NCBI RefSeq assembly: GCF_020216065.1
Contig: NZ_JAIWNA010000002.1
Span: 620,001 to 684,000, forward strand
DNA from: Nocardia rosealba
GTDB taxonomy: Bacteria; Actinomycetota; Actinomycetes; Mycobacteriales; Mycobacteriaceae
DNA: 64,000 bases
Direction: 5' to 3'
Shown here: positions 42,035 through 50,365 of the stretch, one piece after another
How positions within the stretch are numbered: the first letter of the stretch is position 1
Layout of the letters: each line of letters opens with the position of its first letter
Notes under the pieces: generated by a model
What the model was told of the DNA's origin: nothing
Databases searched by the model: none
The model's input: only the letters and a program-made list of their open reading frames with translations
Position numbers and translations under genes: made by a program

Positions 42035-42395
42035 GTGGCGTGCTTCCTCTGCGCGCCGACCAGGGTGCGGCGATCGCATGGAAGATACCGCAGCGCATGG
42101 ACTCGAGACCGCCCCAAGTCTTGGGGGCACGGCAAAGACCATCACGCACTGCGGTGACGCAGCTGCCGAAACCGATGTAGTCGCACCTTGGCTGCGGGAG
42201 CGCCCCCGTCGGCGGCCATCGCCTCGCACAGAGACGGACGCAGTCAACCTATGACGACGTGTGGCCGGGCCAGAGCCGTGGCTGCGGTGGATTCGGTCGT
42301 TGCCGATGTGCGAGCTTGGGCCGACATCGCCCGAGGTGGTGGCGGATAAAGGATAAGTTGGACACGCTGTAGATCAGCTGCATACGCTCCCATTC
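42035..42395. other. Intergenic region, nothing recognised
   Basis: About 360 bases between divergent genes (DUF4189 on minus, 42396 on plus). It should hold both promoters; I see no clear operator palindrome and no credible small gene. Confidence 0.5.
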
Positions 42396-42734
42396 ATGAC
42401 CGGGCAAGAGCCGAACACCAGGTACCTCGACGATTCGAAAGTGCTTGCCGCTATTGGCGAATGGATCGCCCCTCGGGTTCAGCCGGTCTCCGTTCGTTTG
42501 CCCCTCGAGTTGGCCGAGGCAGCCGTGGCCGCCTGGAATCGAGACGAAAGCGGTGAGATCGGGGAGGAAACCCCCGACCAATACGCTTTACGCGACCGCG
42601 CTGCGGAGCTGGCACTGATCGGGTTGGCAGTCTCTGAACGTGGCCGCCGCGACGGCAAAGATGTGGTGGTTGATCTCCATGCTTCATCCGTCGCAGCCGC
42701 GATACACGCAGCGCAGTCCTCGGACCATCGCTGA
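42396..42734 (+). CDS. Hypothetical protein
   Basis: A 112-residue protein: 'TRYLDDSKVLAAIGEWIAPR', 'PLELAEAAVAAWNRDESGEI', 'ALRDRAAELALIGLAVSERG' and 'VVVDLHASSVAAAIHAA'. Soluble, helical, acidic. ATG start without a strong ribosome site. No domain recognised; its size and setting resemble other small accessory genes of this region. Confidence 0.55.
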   Translation: MTGQEPNTRYLDDSKVLAAIGEWIAPRVQPVSVRLPLELAEAAVAAWNRDESGEIGEETPDQYALRDRAAELALIGLAVSERGRRDGKDVVVDLHASSVAAAIHAAQSSDHR

Positions 42735-42853
42735 CGGCGCACGGAGCCGCCGAGCGCACACCGTATTCGTCGTAGGTTAGGCGGCGCTGCAGCGGCACGT
42801 AGCACGTCGAACCATCCGCTATTGCCGCGACCCGCGCGTTCACGAGGGTCGGC

Positions 42854-43675
42854 TCATGCCCGACACCGCTGTCCGATGGCGGCGAAAGCGCTGAGGTCCC
42901 ACGCTTCGGGGTGGAGTGGTTCGGTGGCGTGACCGTAGCGGTCCGATCCGATTGATTCGGGTCGCCACCGGTGCGGGGCGACCAACCCTGGTGTGTGTAG
43001 GTGGTAGCAGGTGAGCATCGACGCGATGTCGTCATGCGTGCGTGGGTGGTAAGCGATCCCGGCTGCGCGCAGGGCCCGCGCGGCCGATGTGATGTCGTGG
43101 CCGAAAACGTCGGCGGTGATGTGGGTGAGCACCAGCCAGGTCGGGGCCGGTAGCGCGTGGGTCAACGCCGCGATCATCGACGGTGCGTCATCGATGAGTT
43201 CGGCAGTGCCGGACAGTATCAACGCTATCGGTGCCGACATGTCGAAGGTTGTAGCAATGGCCTCGACTACGGCGGTGGTGTCGGTGAGGTCGACTTCGGC
43301 GGTGCGGGCGTGGTGCCCCGCCATCAGGGCGCGGGCGTGGTTGGCCGCGAGCTGATCGTTGTCGATGTAGAGCGTGCGCGCGCTGCTGGTGTGATCTTCT
43401 GCGATGTCGTGGATATTCGGGGTGTGTGGGAACCCGCACCCGAGTTCGGCGAACTGGGTGACCCGGTGGTGGTTCAGGAGATGGGTGACGGCGCGGCGGG
43501 CGAATCGGCGGGATTCGGTGATCGCGGGCGTGATCTTGTTGCCCGCAAGTTTTTCGGCGATCACGTCATCGGCGGGGTAGTAGTCCTTACCGCCGAGCAA
43601 GGCGGAGTGAACGCGAGCGCTGTTGGGACTGGACTGGTCCCACATGACGCGCTGTGGGCGGTCTGTGGTGCTCAC
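42854..43675 (-). CDS. SAM-dependent methyltransferase, DUF574/Methyltransf_19 family (second copy)
   Basis: A 273-residue relative of the 30826 gene: 'PNSARVHSALLGGKDYYPAD', 'ESRRFARRAVTHLLN', SAM site 'VTQFAELGCGFPHTPNIHDI', 'ARTLYIDNDQLAANHARALM', 'IALILSGTAELIDD' and 'PGLVAPHRWRPE'. The SAM-binding and acidic-loop residues are intact. GTG start with AGGAAG upstream. The two copies differ strongly, so they are old paralogues rather than a recent duplication. Substrate unknown. Confidence 0.88.
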   Translation of the reverse strand: MSTTDRPQRVMWDQSSPNSARVHSALLGGKDYYPADDVIAEKLAGNKITPAITESRRFARRAVTHLLNHHRVTQFAELGCGFPHTPNIHDIAEDHTSSARTLYIDNDQLAANHARALMAGHHARTAEVDLTDTTAVVEAIATTFDMSAPIALILSGTAELIDDAPSMIAALTHALPAPTWLVLTHITADVFGHDITSAARALRAAGIAYHPRTHDDIASMLTCYHLHTPGLVAPHRWRPESIGSDRYGHATEPLHPEAWDLSAFAAIGQRCRA

Positions 43676-44066
43676 TTGTTGTTGCTTCCTCCTGCGCGGT
43701 CGGCAAGTTTTGGGCCCCGGAGATTGCGGCATTACCGGGGGTCGATTCCGGGGCCGCCTTCGTGCTGCCAGGCCGGGTGAGTGTCATGTGGTCTCACCGG
43801 GGCGGCGCGAAGGCCATTCGATCGGTCGGTGTTTCGGTGCGGTCGTGCAGGTCAGGGCAGTAGATACAAGCGTTCGTTCGGAAGCCGCGGAAGTCCGGTG
43901 CAGCGGCCGGAGTCGACAGCGACGGTGCAAGACCGGCGGACGGCGATGTCTTGAACAAACACGAAGGCGGCGGTCAGGCAAGCCACGAAAGCTATTCGTA
44001 CACTGGCGAACTGGACCGTAAGCCTGATATCGGGCTCATGAGGGTGTGGCGACCTGCCGCCGGTGT
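43676..44066. other. Intergenic region, nothing firm
   Basis: About 390 bases. A minus-strand frame here carries a short hydrophobic stretch ('RIAFVACLTAAFVFVQDIAV', within 43852-44163), but it overlaps the next gene and has no ribosome site, so I do not call it. Confidence 0.4.
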
Positions 44067-44540
44067 TCATCGGGGGTGCCGCCGCCCGGGTAGGCACGCA
44101 CGAGCGCATTCGATCACAACCGCTCCGGACGGCCGGAAGGCGCTGATAGCCGGTGAGATCCATGTACGGACCACCAGTGCGTCCGGAACCGGGGAAGGCA
44201 AGGCGATGTCACCTTCACGGATCACGACCACGCGCGCGGTCCAAAGCCGGGCGACCTCGGTGGGGTCGCTGGTAGGTCGGATATCCGATCGCACGAGGAA
44301 TGTCCACATTCCAGCCCGGGGGTGGCCGATGATCGGCAACGGTGTGACCCCACGGATATCGAGTGCGGTTTTCACTCGTCGTGCCAAATCGGCAGGCATC
44401 ATCACTGCGCCGACCATTCCGGCTCGCATCGTTATCCGACCCGTCTCGGGGTCGACCACGGTCGGCAGCGAGCACACGCGCCGATAGAACTCGCATCGCG
44501 CGCGGGGTGTTTCAACGAATGACGAATGGGCAGAGTGCAT
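44067..44540 (-). CDS. Hypothetical protein of an actinobacterial family
   Basis: A 157-residue protein: 'CEFYRRVCSLPTVVDPETGR', 'RAGMVGAVMMPADLARRVKT', 'PLPIIGHPRAGMWTFLVRSD', 'GDIALPSPVPD' and 'AFRPSGAVVIECARACL'. The same order of blocks recurs in many Streptomyces and Nocardia proteins with no proven role. It overlaps the preceding 44432-44722 frame by 109 bases in a different frame, so either the upstream gene ends early or a frameshift separates parts of one gene. Last gene of a minus-strand group with 44719-44934. Confidence 0.55.
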   Translation of the reverse strand: MHSAHSSFVETPRARCEFYRRVCSLPTVVDPETGRITMRAGMVGAVMMPADLARRVKTALDIRGVTPLPIIGHPRAGMWTFLVRSDIRPTSDPTEVARLWTARVVVIREGDIALPSPVPDALVVRTWISPAISAFRPSGAVVIECARACLPGRRHPR

Positions 44541-44722
44541 TTGGTTAATGAGCGACCACTCGGTGCGTCAGTGGGCCGGGTGATCGCCCCGGTTGGCATG
44601 GCGCCCTCGATCGGGCTCGGTGCTGTAGCGACCCATCCGGCTTCCCGCATCGCCTCGAGCAACGCCACAAGGTCGGCCACAGCCGGCTGACGCGTGGGAG
44701 TTGGCGGAGCGAGGCCGCTCAT
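44432..44722 (-). CDS. Small hypothetical protein, doubtful 3' half
   Basis: A 96-codon frame starting 'MSGLAPPTPTRQPAVADLVA', then 'LLEAMREAGWVATAP'. The first half reads like a real helical protein and its ATG overlaps the upstream TGA by four bases, a strong coupling sign. The second half, overlapping the next gene, is of shadow quality. A lost or gained base near 44560-44580 could join it to the next frame, but a TGA blocks that frame there. Treated as real but possibly broken. Confidence 0.4.
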   Translation of the reverse strand: MSGLAPPTPTRQPAVADLVALLEAMREAGWVATAPSPIEGAMPTGAITRPTDAPSGRSLTKCTLPIRHSLKHPARDASSIGACARCRPWSTPRRVG

Positions 44723-44934
44723 CGGATCACCTGCCGTTCTGGGCGGCGTTTCCCGGCCGAAATCTGCCACTCCCCGCGCTGGTTGCGGAAGGCGTCCCCT
44801 TTGTCCCGCAAGGTGTTCAGTACGCGGACGACACGCCACTTCGGTGCGTTCAGATTGTGAGCGATCGTGTCGGCAGTCAACATCCCGCCCGGCTGAAGCA
44901 AAGCGAGAACATCAGTTTCGAGAGTGTCAGTCAT
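44719..44934 (-). CDS. Small winged-helix-like DNA-binding protein
   Basis: A 71-residue protein: 'TLETDVLALLQPGGMLTADT', 'IAHNLNAPKWRVVRVLNTLR', 'DKGDAFRNQRGEWQIS' and a basic tail. The pattern (helix, LTADxIA helix, recognition-like helix, then a beta wing ending in Trp) is that of MarR/ROK-type minimal winged helices. First gene of the minus-strand set ending at 44067; divergent from the XRE gene at 45188, with 253 bases between them for both promoters. Confidence 0.6.
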   Translation of the reverse strand: MTDTLETDVLALLQPGGMLTADTIAHNLNAPKWRVVRVLNTLRDKGDAFRNQRGEWQISAGKRRPERQVIR

Positions 44935-45187
44935 CGGTCCATATCGGTGCCGGAAGCGCCTGAAAAATTCAGGTATAAGGTCAGTGCGACCGATGTTGGT
45001 GAGCTGCTGCATACGTGTCCTCCTTGCGGCCGATGTGTCGTTCAGATTCGGCTAGCAGCCGGGATGTCGGTCATATGACTTCGGTAGTTGGCGCTAACTC
45101 GGTGTCAACTTTGTCGGCCCGGTCGGTATGGTGTCGACGCCTGCGCTGTCTTATCTGCATCCTTGCTTGTATAATCTGGTTTCTTCT

Positions 45188-46120
45188 ATGGCTCATCTCC
45201 GCTACGATCAGCGCAAACCGCCGCAGGATGACGAGGGGTATAGCGTGGGGACAGTGCTCAAGGCTTTGCTTCAGCAACGACACATCCAGACGGTTTCCGC
45301 ATTCAACCGCGAGTACGACGCAGCAGCCTCGAAGATCGACTCATCTGCCATCGGTGCTGGACCGAAGAAGGCGCAATTCTACCGATGGCTGTCGGGAAAT
45401 ATTTCGACCCTGCCGTACCCGCATCATTGTCGAGTACTTCAGGAGATGTTTCCCGGGTGGAGCATCGAAGAGTTGTTCTCTGGTTACACGGAGGGGACCG
45501 ATCTGTCCCCACATAAGATGACGGCCGCACCACCATCCAGTTCCAGCACCGGCCAAATCTCTGACATCGAGAGCGTCTTCACGCGACGCGCCGACTTCTT
45601 GAAAGCGATTCCACCGCAAGAGCTGTTCCGTGAAGCCCGAACGATCGATCTCGCCGGCCTTTCCTTGAACATCCTTTGTCAACAGTGTTCGGATAGCGAA
45701 GTGCGACGAATGATGCGGGATGGAACCACGATACGCTGCTTGCTCCTCGACCCGGACGGGTCGAATATCACCGAAAGAGAACATGAGGAAGGCCATGCGT
45801 CAGGTGCGTTGGTGCATCTGACGAGACTCAACATTCATATGTTGCAGCGAGTTCGGTCCAGCCGGACAACCGAGACGGGCGGTAGGATTGAAATCCGCGT
45901 GTACGATGCACCGGTACGCTTCAATTTGTGTATTATCGACTCGGAAATATGCGTGATGCAGCCATACCTGCCTTTCGCTCGCGGCCTTGAATCGCCTACA
46001 TTTGTGTCCAAAAGAAGGGCAGTCGAAGGAACCTTCCAGACTTTCGCAACAGTATTTGAGGAAATGTGGAGAAAGGGAACGGAACCCGAAATTGAGTACA
46101 ACCAGGGAGTCACTGCTTGA
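45188..46120 (+). CDS. XRE-like regulator with DUF5919 domain
   Basis: A 310-residue protein. The N-terminal part (about 15-105) is a helix-turn-helix region ('YSVGTVLKALLQQRHIQTVS', 'GPKKAQFYRWLSGNISTLPY', 'HHCRVLQEMFPGW'). The C-terminal part (about 135-300) is DUF5919: 'RTIDLAGLSLNILCQQCSDS', 'TIRCLLLDPDGSNITERE', 'RIEIRVYDAPVRFNLCIIDS', 'VMQPYLPFARGLESPTFV'. This domain resembles the phospholipase-D-like sensor fold of actinobacterial regulators. The DNA here is visibly more AT-rich than its surroundings, and the gene overlaps the phosphatase gene by 29 bases. Probably acquired as a unit with it. Confidence 0.8.
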   Translation: MAHLRYDQRKPPQDDEGYSVGTVLKALLQQRHIQTVSAFNREYDAAASKIDSSAIGAGPKKAQFYRWLSGNISTLPYPHHCRVLQEMFPGWSIEELFSGYTEGTDLSPHKMTAAPPSSSSTGQISDIESVFTRRADFLKAIPPQELFREARTIDLAGLSLNILCQQCSDSEVRRMMRDGTTIRCLLLDPDGSNITEREHEEGHASGALVHLTRLNIHMLQRVRSSRTTETGGRIEIRVYDAPVRFNLCIIDSEICVMQPYLPFARGLESPTFVSKRRAVEGTFQTFATVFEEMWRKGTEPEIEYNQGVTA

Positions 46121-46901
46121 TATCGCACGCCGTGCAGTCTCCGGCGGTGTATCGATTCTCGAGTCGAAAAAGGTGGGTTCGGTTTCGTCGAAAGGTGACC
46201 GCGACTTTGTTACAGATGTGGACGTAGCGATACAGGAACATATTCGCCGGTTTCTCGCCGTGGAAGCTCCGCACATAGCATTCCTCGGTGAAGAGGGTGA
46301 CCATCAACACCACCGTTTGGGCGAGAGCTCTTTCTGGGCTCTCGATCCGATAGACGGAACCTCTAACTATATTCACGGAATACCACTCTTCGGCGTATCG
46401 CTTGCACTGTTCGAAAACCATGAGCCGATGATCGGCGTTATCAGCATGCCTACGTTTCATCGCGAATACTATGCAGCTTCCGGAATGGGCGCCTATCGGA
46501 ATGATGAACGTATCCACGTCGGGACGTCATCACGACTCTCAAAATCGATCATTTCGATCGGCGACTATGCCGTAGGGCAGGATGCGGCCCAGAGGAACCG
46601 TCCACGACTTTCGCTGACGGCGCTGCTGGCCGCTCGCGCCGAGCGGATCAGGATGTTCGGATCGGCTGCCTTCGACCTCGCCTGTGTGGCCGACGGCAGC
46701 ACGGACGGATGCGTCATTCTGTCGAACAATCCGTGGGACATCGCCGCAGGTGCGGTCATCGTGCGCGAGAGCGGTGGAGTGGTCTACGACTCGGACGGCA
46801 CCGCACATAACTCGAGTTCACGTCACACGATCGCGGGGAACGACCTAACAGCAAAGGAACTCGTCGCATTGGTGGGGCAAGCACACGCCCAAGCGGGCTG
46901 A
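46092..46901 (+). CDS. Inositol-monophosphatase family phosphatase
   Basis: A 269-residue Mg-dependent phosphatase: 'KGDRDFVTDVDVAIQEHI', metal motif 'FLGEEGDHQ', signature 'WALDPIDGTSNYIHGIPLFG' and C-terminal 'NNPWDIAAGAVIVRESGG'. All metal ligands are present. Members act on inositol phosphate, histidinol phosphate, fructose-1,6-bisphosphate or PAP; the sequence does not discriminate. TTG 46092 is the best start (AGGGAACGG upstream), giving a 29-base overlap with the regulator gene; starts further upstream are inside that gene. AT-rich like its partner. Confidence 0.88.
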   Translation: MSTTRESLLDIARRAVSGGVSILESKKVGSVSSKGDRDFVTDVDVAIQEHIRRFLAVEAPHIAFLGEEGDHQHHRLGESSFWALDPIDGTSNYIHGIPLFGVSLALFENHEPMIGVISMPTFHREYYAASGMGAYRNDERIHVGTSSRLSKSIISIGDYAVGQDAAQRNRPRLSLTALLAARAERIRMFGSAAFDLACVADGSTDGCVILSNNPWDIAAGAVIVRESGGVVYDSDGTAHNSSSRHTIAGNDLTAKELVALVGQAHAQAG

Positions 46902-47220
46902 CAATCCTCGGGGCTGTCGGCTGCCCAGGTAGTCGCTGCCGGGCATCGACGGACCCTTGATTCAGGTCTTCACGCCGGCGGACACGGAATCGGAGGCGAC
47001 ACTGTCCCTGCTGCTGGCGGTGCAGGAGGGGAACGCGCGCGTCGGCTCGACACGCAAAAGGGCGAGCTGTGCGGGGTAATGCGCCGACGTGCGGAAACAC
47101 GTGCCTTGTGCGAGACGCGAGCGCGAGCTTGCCATCGTGACGAGGTAGGCTCGGGGCGTCGCCGGTGAGGGATGCGGGCGATGTGCCGCGGGCGAGCGGC
47201 TGCGTCGGAAGTAGGAAGAT
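46902..47220. other. Intergenic region, nothing recognised
   Basis: About 320 bases after the phosphatase gene. Base composition returns to high GC around here, so the right edge of the AT-rich segment lies near 46900. No terminator with T-tract, repeat or att-like duplication was found by eye. Confidence 0.45.
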
Positions 47221-47622
47221 GTGAAGGGCACCGAGGGCAACTCCGGTTCGAGCGAACGCGAGGCGGCGAAAGTCGTCCGGCTGCCCAGACGGCCGCGACA
47301 AAGTCCGCAGGATGTCAACGATCCGCGCCGTCGGCCCTGGTACTCGCCGCCCGTCTACGACCCCGCGCCCACCCGCCCGGTCACCCGTGCGGAATTGCAA
47401 GCCGAGACCGGGACGTGGTCGGCCGACACCGACCCGCAGCATTCGAGCGACGGCAGCCCCGCACATGAGGCCGATGTCATCGACCTCGCGGCGTCGCGGC
47501 GGAAGCGGTCCGGTGATTCGCCTCGCGGCATCCGGCCGAAGATGATGCCACGTCGCGTCGGGTCCGGCGAGCGAAAGCAAACCGTCGCCGACACCTCACC
47601 TCTGCCGAGAACTGATCGGTAA
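47221..47622 (+). CDS. Hypothetical protein, low complexity
   Basis: A 133-residue, highly basic, Pro/Arg-rich protein ('REAAKVVRLPRRPRQSPQDV', 'RRRPWYSPPVYDPAPTRPV', 'VIDLAASRRKRSGDSPRG'). AGGAAG lies five bases before the GTG. Predicted disordered, with no membrane segment. The start context supports a real gene; it could be a nucleic-acid-binding or regulatory peptide, but this is speculation. Confidence 0.5.
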   Translation: MKGTEGNSGSSEREAAKVVRLPRRPRQSPQDVNDPRRRPWYSPPVYDPAPTRPVTRAELQAETGTWSADTDPQHSSDGSPAHEADVIDLAASRRKRSGDSPRGIRPKMMPRRVGSGERKQTVADTSPLPRTDR

Positions 47623-47838
47623 CAGCCCGCAGGGCATTCGCGTTCCGCCTGGGACTCCAGCGAAGCTGTTCGAGCCCGAAATCGTTAGCACAACTAGATA
47701 ACTCACGAAAATGCAATCCTCGGGTACGATCACCGCGGGGGAGCGCGAGATGTCCGATGGTCTGCTTAGTATGTCGCAGGCGACGGCAGCTTCGGCTGCC
47801 TCACCAAGCGAATTACGACCATCTCCAGGGGATGAACC

Positions 47839-48639
47839 TTGATCGACATCACACCGCACCGCACCCCGCGTCGCCGGTCCGCCGTGACCGCGGTCGTCGC
47901 GGCCGCCGCACTGTGCGCCGCCCTCGTCACCGGCTGCTCGACCGACGACTCGACCACCACCGCGGCTCCGCCGACCGGCGCTCTGCCCGACGGTGCGCAG
48001 ATCGTGAAGGAGTCGGCCAAGACCACCCAGACCCTGCGCACCGTCCACCTGAACATCGACGTCAAGAACCTGCCCGACCTGCCGGTGGAAACCGTCTCGG
48101 CCGACGTCACCAACGAGACCCAGGGCACGGGCGCCGCGATGGGTGAGGCGAAGGTCAAGATCAAGCCCGAGGACCCGTTCACCGAGGCGAAATTCCTTGT
48201 GGTGGACAAGGTTCTCTACACCGAGGTGAGCGGTCGCTACGTGCCCGCCGGTCCGGCCGAGAAGGTCTACGATCCGGGCGTCATCCTGGACAAGGACAAG
48301 GGCATCGCGAACGTGATCGCCAACATCCAGAACCCCAAGGCCGAGGCCCGCGAGGTCATCGACGGCATCAACACCGTCAAGGTCAGCGGCACCATCGACG
48401 CCGCGGTGATCGACCCGATCGTGCCCCGCGTCGGCCAGAACGCCGGAACCATGCCGATCACCGTGTGGATCCAGGACGTCGCCCCGCCCGCCTCGGATTC
48501 GACCAAGCCGTCGGAGGCCGCCTCCACCGGTGAGGGCCCCAATCTCGTTCGCGCCGTGGTGAAGAAGGACCAGGGCGAGGTCACCGTCGGCCTGTCGAAC
48601 TGGGCCAAGCCGGTGAACATCGTCAAGCCCGCGGGCTGA
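47839..48639 (+). CDS. LppX/LprG-family lipoprotein
   Basis: A 266-residue lipoprotein. Signal peptide with lipobox 'LVTGC' (Cys near 33), a short Thr-rich spacer, then the LppX_LprAFG beta-barrel domain: 'IVKESAKTTQTLRTVHLNID', 'FLVVDKVLYTEVSGRYVPAG', 'DKDKGIANVIANIQNPKAEA' and 'KVSGTIDAAVIDPIVP'. Family members carry triacylated glycolipids or triacylglycerol toward the outer membrane with partner MFS exporter Rv1410-type; no such exporter is adjacent here. TTG start with AGGGGATG upstream. Confidence 0.88.
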   Translation: MIDITPHRTPRRRSAVTAVVAAAALCAALVTGCSTDDSTTTAAPPTGALPDGAQIVKESAKTTQTLRTVHLNIDVKNLPDLPVETVSADVTNETQGTGAAMGEAKVKIKPEDPFTEAKFLVVDKVLYTEVSGRYVPAGPAEKVYDPGVILDKDKGIANVIANIQNPKAEAREVIDGINTVKVSGTIDAAVIDPIVPRVGQNAGTMPITVWIQDVAPPASDSTKPSEAASTGEGPNLVRAVVKKDQGEVTVGLSNWAKPVNIVKPAG

Positions 48640-48667
48640 TCCTCACCCGCACACGCACCCGACAGCC

Positions 48668-48730
48668 CACACCGGTCCGGGATCGCGGAATCCGGCACAC
48701 CGTGCCGCTCCGCCGACCCGGACCGGTGTG
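48668..48730. terminator. Compound inverted repeat after the LprG-like gene
   Basis: Outer 14-bp arms CACACCGGTCCGGG (48668-48681) and CCCGGACCGGTGTG (48717-48730), with an inner hairpin CGGCAC/GTGCCG inside the loop. It starts 28 bases after the stop codon. No T-tract. It may be a GC-rich terminator or a structure in the leader of the next gene. Confidence 0.55.
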
Positions 48731-48853
48731 TCGTTGGGTCACTCGATAAGAGAACTTTCAGCGAGATGCAAGGCGCCGCAAGGACTATACGTGTCGGGAC
48801 GCTGGTCGGCAGGCACACGCATCGACCGCCGTTCGGACACGAAGGAAGCACTG

Positions 48854-50320
48854 ATGACGATCGATGATCGACCTGATGAACAGGAGCGCGAGCTCCCGCC
48901 ACCACCCGGCCCCGGAGGGCGACCGCCCGTCAACAACGTGTGGGTGTATAACGGCAAAGCCTACGACCTGAGCGAGTGGATCTCCAAGCATCCGGGCGGT
49001 GAATTCTTCATCGGCCGCACGAAAAACCGCGACATCACCTCGATCATCGGTTCCTACCATCGTGATCCGGAAAAAATCGCGCGAATGATCGAGCGTTACA
49101 GCCTCAATCGTAATGCCACGCCCGAGGATATCCATCCGAAGAACAACGCCCCGGACTTCCTCTTCAAAGAGGGCTTCAACAGCTGGGACGACACCCCGAA
49201 GTACAAGTTCGACGACAAGAACGACCTGCTGCACGCGGTGAAGGCCCGGATCAAGGAACCGGAGCTGGCCGCGCGGTTGAAGCGCATGGACCGCGCGTTC
49301 GACATCGTCGTCGCGTTCCTGATCTTCGCCTACATCGCGGTGCAGGGCCTGCGGCTCTACGACACCAGCTGGATGCCGTTGCCGGTCTTCGTGATCGCGA
49401 TGGTGCTGCTGCGCAGTTCGCTGGCCGGCTTCGGCCACTACGCGATCCACCGCGCGCAGAAGGGCTGGAACAAGTACGCGGTGAACGCCTTCGACATGAA
49501 CTATGTCGCACTGTCTTTCGTCACCGCCGACGGCCACGCCCTGCTGCACCACCCGCACACCCAGAGTGAAGTCGACATCAAGAAGAACGTCTTCACCATG
49601 ATGATGCAGGTCCCGCGCCTGTACCGGGTGCCGATCCACACCGTGCACAAATTCGGGCATCTGTTGACGGGCATGATCATTCGCCTGCTCGATGTCTGCC
49701 GGCTCACCCGCAAGGTGGGCATCAAGGACATGTACGGCACCTGGCGTGGTGCGCTGCCGCACTTCATCGGGTCGTTCGGCATGCGGTTCCTGCTGGTCGC
49801 CGAGTTCGTGGCCTTCGCCATCGCGGGCGACCTGCTCGCCTGGACACTGCAATTCGTGATCACCCTGTGGATCAGCACCTTCATGGTGGTCGCGAGCCAC
49901 GACTTCGAGGTGCCGACCGAGGAACTGCACACCGAGACCGAGGACTGGGGTGTCAACCAGCTCGAACAGGCCTACGACCTGACCGTGGTGGGCAACAAGT
50001 ACGTCGACTGCTTCCTGTCGGCGGGCTTGAGCTCGCACCGCGTCCATCACGTTCTTCCGTTCCAGCGCAGCGGTTTCGCCAATATCGCCACCGAGGACGT
50101 GGTGCGTGAGGAAGCCGCGAAATTCGGGGTGCAGTGGCTGCCCGCGAAGAGCTTCTTCGGTGATCGACTTCCCAAGCTGTGCCGGACCTATCTGCTCGCG
50201 CCCTCGGACGAGGCCAAGCAGAACCGGTGGGGACTGGTGCGTGAACACTGCGCACCCACAGCGCTGAAGACCTGCGTCACCTACACGGTGCAGGGCTTCA
50301 CCGGCATCGGAACCGTCTGA
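48854..50320 (+). CDS. Cytochrome b5 / membrane fatty-acid desaturase fusion
   Basis: A 488-residue protein. Residues 28-75 are a cytochrome b5-like domain with heme motif 'HPGGEFFIG' (His about 46) and a second His in 'GSYHRDP'. Residues about 150-480 form a desaturase/hydroxylase membrane domain with the three His boxes 'HYAIH', 'HALLHH' and 'HRVHH' and several hydrophobic helices. It should use electrons from its own heme to oxidise an acyl chain or lipid-like substrate at a di-iron site. GAAGGAAG precedes the ATG. Start of the cluster with the type III PKS (45 bases downstream) and exporter, so it probably tailors the PKS starter or product. Confidence 0.85.
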   Translation: MTIDDRPDEQERELPPPPGPGGRPPVNNVWVYNGKAYDLSEWISKHPGGEFFIGRTKNRDITSIIGSYHRDPEKIARMIERYSLNRNATPEDIHPKNNAPDFLFKEGFNSWDDTPKYKFDDKNDLLHAVKARIKEPELAARLKRMDRAFDIVVAFLIFAYIAVQGLRLYDTSWMPLPVFVIAMVLLRSSLAGFGHYAIHRAQKGWNKYAVNAFDMNYVALSFVTADGHALLHHPHTQSEVDIKKNVFTMMMQVPRLYRVPIHTVHKFGHLLTGMIIRLLDVCRLTRKVGIKDMYGTWRGALPHFIGSFGMRFLLVAEFVAFAIAGDLLAWTLQFVITLWISTFMVVASHDFEVPTEELHTETEDWGVNQLEQAYDLTVVGNKYVDCFLSAGLSSHRVHHVLPFQRSGFANIATEDVVREEAAKFGVQWLPAKSFFGDRLPKLCRTYLLAPSDEAKQNRWGLVREHCAPTALKTCVTYTVQGFTGIGTV

Positions 50321-50365
50321 CCCGGCCGCTGCCACGTCTTCTCTGTCTCGAAAGGAATTGTGCCC

